Assembly: GCA_049965615.1 (NCBI GenBank)
Contig: JBMFWD010000013.1
Span: 1-64,000, forward strand
Direction: 5' to 3'
DNA: 64,000 nt
Source of the DNA: Acidobacterium sp049965615
GTDB lineage: Bacteria; Acidobacteriota; Terriglobia; Terriglobales; Acidobacteriaceae
Shown here: positions 59,103-64,000 of the stretch, in pieces
Position numbering within the stretch: position 1 is the first letter of the stretch
Layout of the letters: each line of letters starts with the position of its first letter
Made by a program: the position numbers and the translations under genes
Notes under the pieces: generated by a model
Databases searched by the model: none
The model's input: only the letters and a program-made list of their open reading frames with translations
Told to the model about the DNA's origin: nothing

Positions 59103-60854
59103 TCAGGGGCTGGGTTTCTGGAGGTCGGCAATTTCGAGTTCGAGGCCGCCGTACTCGGGGTGTTCGTTTAGGCGCAGTCGATAGGCGATGTGGAGGAACT
59201 CGTCCTGCTGGAGGTTGAGGGCGGCGACACGTTCTGCCCAGTGCCAGCCGAGGGCGGAGTAGCGGGTGCCGCGCGGTCCCTGGGCCAGGTTGAGGCGGAC
59301 GTGCTTTTCCTTGAGTGTGCGGACGGGGCTGGCGAGGCGGACGTTGCGTGCGATGAAGACGGGTTCCGGATTGCCCATGCCGAAGGGTTCGATGCGACGC
59401 AGCCAGGAGTATAGAGCGGGCGTGATGTGATCGAGGGGCAGCTCGGCATGGCAGGTGAGGGGACCGGCGAGGTCATCGTCTGTGATTCGGGTGCGGGCGT
59501 GTTCGACAAGGTGGGCGCGGAGCTCGGGGACGCGGTCTGAGGGCAGCGAAAAGCCGACGGCATGAGCGTGGCCGCCGAAGCGGGTGAAGAGCTGGGCGCA
59601 GCTTTCGAGAGCGTCGAGGAGGTGGTAGCCCTCGATGGAGCGCCCGGAACCGTGGGCTTCGCCATTTTCGTGCGTGATGACGAGGGCCGGCTTGCCGGTT
59701 TGATCGATGATGCGGGAGGCGATGATGCCGATGACGCCGCGATGCCATCCGTCGCCATCGATGACGATGCAGCGTGCGTCTGCAAATTCGGGTTGGGCGA
59801 GTTGCGCGGTGATCTGGTCGAGAATGGAGGCTTCCTTTTCGCGGCGCTCTGTGTTGAGCCGTTCGAGCCGTGCCGCGAGTTGGTGGGCGCGTGCCGAGTC
59901 GCGGGTGATGAATAACTCGATGACTTCCGAGGCGATATCCATGCGGCCCGCGGCGTTGATGCGTGGGGCGATCCGGAAAGCTACGTCTGTTGCTGTGAGT
60001 GGGCGTGTCGCGGTGTCGAGTTTGGCTTCCTGCATGAGTGCGCGGAGTCCGAGTCCTACGGGCCGGCGGAGTTCCTTGAGGCCGATGGCGACGATGGCGC
60101 GATTTTCGCCGAGCAAGGGGACGGAGTCGGCAATGGTGGCGATGGCGAGCAGTTTGAGGAAGGACGGGAGAATTTTGGTGCGGGCGCGTTCGGGGTCCTT
60201 CTTCTCAAGCAGGGCCTGAGAGAGTTTGAAGGCGACGCCGGCGCCGCAGAGGAATTTGCAGGGGTAGGAGCAGCCGGCCTGGTTGGGGTTGAGGACGGCG
60301 AGGGCCTGGGGGATGCCCTGGGTTGCTTCCGGGAGGTGGTGGTCGGTGACGATGAGATCGAGGCCGAGCGAGGCAGCTGCATCAGCAGCAGCGAAGGCGC
60401 GGATGCCGGTGTCGACGCTGATGACGAGGCGGACGCCGTCTGCTGCTGCATTTGCGAGAATTTCGCTCTGCATGCCGTAGCCCTCGCGGAGGCGATGGGG
60501 CACGTGGAAGCGGACTGTGCCACCGAGCGATTCGATGGCAGTTTTGAGGAGGACGGTGGCGGTGGTGCCGTCTACGTCGTAGTCGCCGTAGATGAGCATG
60601 GATTCGCCGCGTGCGATGGCCTGCTCGATGCGCTCGACGGCCGGGGCCATGCCTTGCATGGCATAGGGATCGAGGAGGTGGTCGAGGCCGGGCGCGAGAA
60701 ACGACGAGGCTTCAGAGGCGGAGGATACGCCGCGCGCGGAGAGGAGTTCTGCGATGAGATGGGGCAGGCGCGCTTCGTGAGCGAGCGAGGCGACCTGTGT
60801 GGGGTCCACCTGAGGGAGCAGCCAGCGGCGGGGCCGGAGGGTGGTAGGCGTCAC
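59103..60854 (-). CDS. recJ: Single-stranded-DNA-specific exonuclease RecJ
   Basis: A 583-aa 5'-3' exonuclease of the DHH family for recombination and mismatch repair. Catalytic motifs: IYGDYDVDGTTAT (Asp91, Asp93, Asp95), SVDTGI, the DHH at 171-173 and DGDGWHRGVIGIIASRI. The DHHA1 domain with GGHAHAVGFS follows. An OB-like C-terminus is present and the length is normal. Its start overlaps by 4 bases the stop of an upstream gene of unknown function. Confidence 0.96.
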   Translation of the reverse strand: MTPTTLRPRRWLLPQVDPTQVASLAHEARLPHLIAELLSARGVSSASEASSFLAPGLDHLLDPYAMQGMAPAVERIEQAIARGESMLIYGDYDVDGTTATVLLKTAIESLGGTVRFHVPHRLREGYGMQSEILANAAADGVRLVISVDTGIRAFAAADAAASLGLDLIVTDHHLPEATQGIPQALAVLNPNQAGCSYPCKFLCGAGVAFKLSQALLEKKDPERARTKILPSFLKLLAIATIADSVPLLGENRAIVAIGLKELRRPVGLGLRALMQEAKLDTATRPLTATDVAFRIAPRINAAGRMDIASEVIELFITRDSARAHQLAARLERLNTERREKEASILDQITAQLAQPEFADARCIVIDGDGWHRGVIGIIASRIIDQTGKPALVITHENGEAHGSGRSIEGYHLLDALESCAQLFTRFGGHAHAVGFSLPSDRVPELRAHLVEHARTRITDDDLAGPLTCHAELPLDHITPALYSWLRRIEPFGMGNPEPVFIARNVRLASPVRTLKEKHVRLNLAQGPRGTRYSALGWHWAERVAALNLQQDEFLHIAYRLRLNEHPEYGGLELEIADLQKPSP

Positions 60855-61330
60855 AGGAGGCTGTCGTCATCTCCCTGTTCGAAGACGATATCGCTCAGAT
60901 CGTCAATGCTGTCGAGGAGCCACTGATACTGCTCGTACCATTCAGTGGTGGTTTCATGGACGAACATGACACCCTGGTGGGCGAAGCCAAGCTGGAGGAA
61001 GCCGATTTTGCCGGCGTGGGCCTTGAGTGCCTGGACCTGATCGAAGTCCATGTCGGTGGTTTCCTGATCGGGTAGATCGAACTCATGCATTTGATCCATG
61101 AGCATATCGACGTCATCCGCTTTGAGGACGACTTCCGACATGGTCAGGAATGCTGCTCCGGCAGCTTTTGCGGTTTCGACAAATTCTTTCCATCCGTCGG
61201 GATTGTTTTCGTCCTCCCAGAGGACGGATGGAATGTCTTCGCTGATAAAGGCAGGGATGCGGCGGAGGCCGTGGCCCGCGATGTAAGCGATCATGTCGTC
61301 TTTGAGACTGAGCAAACTATCGGAAATCAT
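60851..61330 (-). CDS. Acidic protein of unknown family, coupled to recJ
   Basis: A 159-aa protein I do not recognise. It is strongly acidic, mostly helical, with no signal peptide or membrane segment (for example VLWEDENNPDGWKEFVETAK, LKADDVDMLMDQMHEFDLPD and the tail DDLSDIVFEQGDDDSLL). ATG at 61330 is preceded by GGGAGAG, 6 nt away; the open frame to 61492 is not needed. Its stop overlaps the recJ start by 4 bases, so it is translated with recJ and may act with it. Confidence 0.75.
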   Translation of the reverse strand: MISDSLLSLKDDMIAYIAGHGLRRIPAFISEDIPSVLWEDENNPDGWKEFVETAKAAGAAFLTMSEVVLKADDVDMLMDQMHEFDLPDQETTDMDFDQVQALKAHAGKIGFLQLGFAHQGVMFVHETTTEWYEQYQWLLDSIDDLSDIVFEQGDDDSLL

Positions 61331-61438
61331 ATGGCTCTCCCATTGTCGCAGAAGCGATGGTGCGGGTCGCAAGTGGAGCCAGTGCGTGGAGCGCAGCGTG
61401 GGCAGGCGCGGCCGTATGCTATATTTTGAACAAGATAC

Positions 61439-61717
61439 ATGATTTTTTCGCGCGATTACGTCGATTATCTGGCCCGCCGCACCGTAAAACACCTTCTGGA
61501 AGCGAAGATGATCCGCACCGACAAGGTGAAGATGGTGGAGGAGCGGGTCTACAAGGCTCTGCTGGAAGAGCTGTCCCTGGAGGACCGCATCAATGAAGAG
61601 GTGCGCGTGATTCTGGAAGCCTACCAGGAGGAGATGCGCCGAACGGGCGCAAGCTATCCGGAGATGTTCAAGAAGGTGAAGATGGAACTGGCCCGGAAAT
61701 ACAAGGCGGTGCTGTGA
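61439..61717 (+). CDS. DUF507 family protein (first of two)
   Basis: A 92-aa charged, helical protein: FSRDYVDYLARRTVKHLLE, EERVYKALLEELSLEDRINEEVR, and EMFKKVKMELARKYK. This matches the DUF507 family of unknown function. The ATG at 61439 lies 14 nt after a TATATT box (61420-61425) with no clear ribosome site, so it may be translated leaderless. It overlaps the next DUF507 gene by 4 bases. Confidence 0.85.
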   Translation: MIFSRDYVDYLARRTVKHLLEAKMIRTDKVKMVEERVYKALLEELSLEDRINEEVRVILEAYQEEMRRTGASYPEMFKKVKMELARKYKAVL

Positions 61718-61995
61718 GGATCAGCCGGGACAAGTTGAACAAGCTGGCCCACACGGTGGCCGATACGCTGGCGGAGATTGACGAAGTGGAGTTCCAGGAG
61801 GACCGGAACACGATTCGGCAGGAAGCGCGCAAGGCGATGGAGCACGATCTGCTGGAAGAGATGAAGATTGACGAGGCGGCCCGGCGGAAGATCGAGTCGC
61901 AGCGGAGGATCATCCTCGAAGGCAGCCAGGAGTGGGACATTCTTTACCGAAAGTACTACACGGACGAAGTAAAGAAGCTGGGCATCGATCACTAG
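61714..61995 (+). CDS. DUF507 family protein (second of two)
   Basis: A 93-aa relative of the preceding protein: RISRDKLNKLAHTVADTLAEID, NTIRQEARKAMEHDLLEE and the C-terminal QEWDILYRKYYTDEVKKLG. It starts with GTG overlapping the upstream stop by 4 bases. The pair seems to be a duplication, and the two proteins may form a heteromer. Function unknown. Confidence 0.85.
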   Translation: MRISRDKLNKLAHTVADTLAEIDEVEFQEDRNTIRQEARKAMEHDLLEEMKIDEAARRKIESQRRIILEGSQEWDILYRKYYTDEVKKLGIDH

Positions 61996-62020
61996 GTTGT
62001 TTGCGGCTGAAGTGGCCCGC

Positions 62021-62047
62021 CTGACGGACCTGCAATTTTGTTATACT
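62021..62047 (+). promoter_or_regulatory. Possible tRNA promoter
   Basis: CTGACG (62021-62026) and TATACT (62042-62047) are separated by 15 nt, about 52 nt upstream of the tRNA gene. The -10 box is good, but the spacing is short. Confidence 0.4.
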
Positions 62048-62099
62048 CAACCAGTTGGCTCTTCACCTGAGTTGGGTTGAGGGCAGCATCCTTCCTTAC

Positions 62100-62176
<77 letters not shown>

Positions 62177-62237
62177 AAATCCTAATGATGATTGATGTTC
62201 TACTTCAGCTTCTCTGTTGCGGGCCTGTTATGTCTTT

Positions 62238-62624
62238 TTAGCCGTTGACCATGCGGATGAGTTCGCCTACGGTGCGTGCGGCCTCGACGGGATGGCGGAG
62301 ATGGGGTTCGCTGCGGACTGCGTAGAGGTTGCGGCGACCTTGCCTGGTGATGACGAGATAGCCGCCTTCCCGCAACTCGTCAATGATGCGCTGGACGGCG
62401 CGCTCGGTGATGCCGACGTGATCAGCGAGGTCGCGCATGCGAATTTCGGGATCGCGGGCGATGAGCAGCAATACGTGCGAGTGGTTGGTGAGGAATGTCC
62501 AGGCGTTTTTTTGCTGCACTGGCTGGAGCGTTTGCGGCGCAGATTCCTGTGCCTGGTGTGCGGAGGTCTGGACGCGGGATCTTGGTAGAGATCTGAGGGT
62601 GGGTTTGCGTAGGCTGTTCGGCAT
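62238..62624 (-). CDS. Winged-helix transcriptional regulator, divergent from icd
   Basis: A 128-aa DNA-binding protein. The helix-turn-helix is at about residues 60-85 (EIRMRDLADHVGITERAVQRIIDELREGGYL), followed by the wing VITRQGRRNLYAVR. It resembles MarR/ArsR-like winged-helix proteins; the first 38 residues look disordered. It is divergent from icd, and a 9+9 bp palindrome (62670-62695) between them is the likely binding site. A GAGGT ribosome site lies 9 nt before the ATG. Confidence 0.85.
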   Translation of the reverse strand: MPNSLRKPTLRSLPRSRVQTSAHQAQESAPQTLQPVQQKNAWTFLTNHSHVLLLIARDPEIRMRDLADHVGITERAVQRIIDELREGGYLVITRQGRRNLYAVRSEPHLRHPVEAARTVGELIRMVNG

Positions 62625-62669
62625 GGGCGGGTTGACCTCATTAAAGGCGATTCGCTAGACGCGATTTGT

Positions 62670-62695
62670 AATATACGAAATATATATCGTATATT
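62670..62695. promoter_or_regulatory. Palindromic operator between regulator and icd
   Basis: AATATACGA (62670-62678) and TCGTATATT (62687-62695) are a perfect 9-bp inverted repeat around 8 nt of AATATATA. This AT-rich block stands out in GC-rich DNA. It is 45 nt before the regulator start and 46 nt before the icd ATG, so it overlaps both promoters. Binding by the adjacent winged-helix protein is inference. Confidence 0.65.
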
Positions 62696-62741
62696 GAATC
62701 TCGGAGATGATTACAAGTTTAGCTCCTGGAGGAAACAGTCG

Positions 62742-64000
62742 ATGAGTTCGCAAGCCTTTGAATTGGTGAATGAGAGCGGAATTGGCAGCGTAGGGAAGGC
62801 GCGAGCGATTCCGATTACGGTAGCGGCCGGGGATGGGATTGGACCGGAGATTATGGCATCGGTGCTTTCGATATTGACTGCGGCGGGCGCGCATCTGGAT
62901 GCGGAGTTTGTGGAGGTAGGCGAGCAGGTTTATCTGCGTGGTAATACTTCCGGGATTCCGAAAGAGGCCTGGGACTCGATTGCGCGGACGCGGGTGATGC
63001 TGAAGGCTCCGATTACGACGCCGCAGGGTGGCGGGTACAAGTCACTGAACGTGACGATGCGGAAGACGCTGGGTTTGTATGCGAATGTGCGGCCTTGCCG
63101 GACGTACAAGCCGGTGGTGGAGACGCGGCATCCGGACATGGATGTGGTGATTGTGCGCGAGAACGAAGAGGACCTGTACGCGGGCATTGAGCACCGGCAG
63201 ACGCAGGATGTGGCGCAGTGCCTGAAGCTGATTACGCGGCGCGGGTCGGAGCGGATTGCGCGCTACGCGTTTGAGTATGCGCGGAAACAGGGGCGGCGCA
63301 AGGTGACCTGCATGGTGAAGGACAACATCATGAAGGTGACGGACGGGCTGTTCCACAAGGTGTTTGACGAAATTGCGCAGGAGTATTCGGAGATTGAGGC
63401 GAAGAGCCAGATTGTGGACTTCGGGATGGCGAATTTTGTGCACCGGCCCTCGGACTATGACGTGGTGGTGCTGCCGAACCTTTACGGGGACATTCTCTCT
63501 GACATCGCGGCTCAGATGACCGGCTCGGTGGGGCTGGGCGGCTCGGTGAACATTGGATCGGGCGGCGCGATCTTCGAGGCGATTCATGGATCGGCACCGG
63601 ACTTGCCTGCGGATGTCGCGAACCCTTCGGGGCTGCTGCTGGCCGGCGTGGAGATGCTGCGTCACCTGGGTCGCGGCGCGGTTGCGGCGAAGGTGATGAA
63701 TGCCTGGCTGTGCACGCTGGAGGATGGCATCCACACGCGGGATATTGCGGGGCCACACACGGTGGAGCATGCGGGTACGCGGCGCTTTACCGAAGCTGTG
63801 ATTGAGCGGCTTGGAAATCGTCCAGAGAAACTGGCGGCGGTGGACGAGCCGGTGGAGAGTGCGGAGGCAGAGGCAGAGTCGGGCGCGATTTCCATTGAAA
63901 TTCGCAAGACTGTGCATGAAGAGAAGGTGTTGGCTGGCGTGGATGTGTTTGTGGACTGGGACGGCATTGCTCCGGGCGAGCTTGCGATTCGCCTGCAGGC
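62742..64000 (+). CDS. icd: Isocitrate dehydrogenase (runs off right edge)
   Basis: 419 codons of an NAD(P)-dependent isocitrate dehydrogenase of the longer Thermus/Rickettsia type. AAGDGIGPEIMAS starts the fold; NVRPCRTYK, VRENEEDLYAGIEHRQT and the signature NLYGDILSDIAAQMTGSVGLGG follow, then AIFEAIHGSAPDLP. A C-terminal extension begins at about residue 365 and continues beyond the window. The ATG at 62742 follows GGAGGAA. It makes 2-oxoglutarate in the TCA cycle and appears to be controlled by the divergent regulator and operator. Confidence 0.93.
   Translation, partial: MSSQAFELVNESGIGSVGKARAIPITVAAGDGIGPEIMASVLSILTAAGAHLDAEFVEVGEQVYLRGNTSGIPKEAWDSIARTRVMLKAPITTPQGGGYKSLNVTMRKTLGLYANVRPCRTYKPVVETRHPDMDVVIVRENEEDLYAGIEHRQTQDVAQCLKLITRRGSERIARYAFEYARKQGRRKVTCMVKDNIMKVTDGLFHKVFDEIAQEYSEIEAKSQIVDFGMANFVHRPSDYDVVVLPNLYGDILSDIAAQMTGSVGLGGSVNIGSGGAIFEAIHGSAPDLPADVANPSGLLLAGVEMLRHLGRGAVAAKVMNAWLCTLEDGIHTRDIAGPHTVEHAGTRRFTEAVIERLGNRPEKLAAVDEPVESAEAEAESGAISIEIRKTVHEEKVLAGVDVFVDWDGIAPGELAIRLQ

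Overview
This is a 64 kb piece of a GC-rich bacterial chromosome that is almost entirely housekeeping genes. It most likely comes from an acidobacterium of the Acidobacteriaceae/Terriglobales type. Three things point that way: a VWFA-related protein of the acidobacterial kind (51162-52343), a tandem NAD+-I ('nadA motif') riboswitch in front of nadA (22561-22679), which is known essentially only from Acidobacteriota, and the overall gene families (tandem DUF507 proteins, many lipoprotein beta-propellers). No prophage, CRISPR array or defence island is visible. The only mobile DNA is a transposase fragment at the left edge (1-277, minus).

Layout. 0.5-6 kb: fabH, the periplasmic methionine-sulfoxide repair pair msrPQ, a GNAT enzyme and an S41 processing protease. 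6-13.3 kb, plus strand: a SurA-like PPIase, YhaM-type nuclease, EVE protein, aroC, def-fmt-rsmB. 13.4-18.2 kb, minus strand: PASTA protein, OsmC protein, CDF metal exporter, ubiE-aroB. 18.3-24.3 kb: NAD synthesis (nadB; nadA under riboswitch control) flanking terC and tatC-tatA, then a DUF2203 protein. 24.3-29.6 kb: CPBP protease, two lipoproteins, hfq and hflX. 29.8-36.1 kb: an ATP synthase operon with two b subunits, delta, alpha, gamma, beta and epsilon, but no a or c subunit here.

36.4-45.4 kb: PP2C phosphatase, acyl-CoA dehydrogenase, aldo-keto reductase, meaB-mce (methylmalonyl-CoA metabolism), tsaB-rimI, a DUF465 protein, psd-pssA (phosphatidylethanolamine synthesis) and an Asd-like protein lacking the catalytic Cys. 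45.4-54.6 kb: UPF0303 protein, GH9 glycosidase, fabI, murI, a GerMN protein with an amidase (cell wall), the VWFA protein, and a cystathionine synthase/lyase-like pair. 54.6-64 kb: xseB, a homocysteine methyltransferase/MTHFR fusion, a propeller lipoprotein, a BshB1-type deacetylase, recJ with an unknown partner, two DUF507 genes, tRNA-Glu(CUC), a winged-helix regulator and a divergent isocitrate dehydrogenase gene running off the right edge.

Many genes are translationally coupled by 1-8 base overlaps, and GTG/TTG starts are frequent. The non-coding DNA is the least ordinary part: a tandem riboswitch, foldable leaders before hfq and after hflX, a 9+9 bp operator before icd, a long palindrome present three times in the first 4.3 kb, and a second family of intergenic repeats. 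Family names come from motif recognition without database searches.
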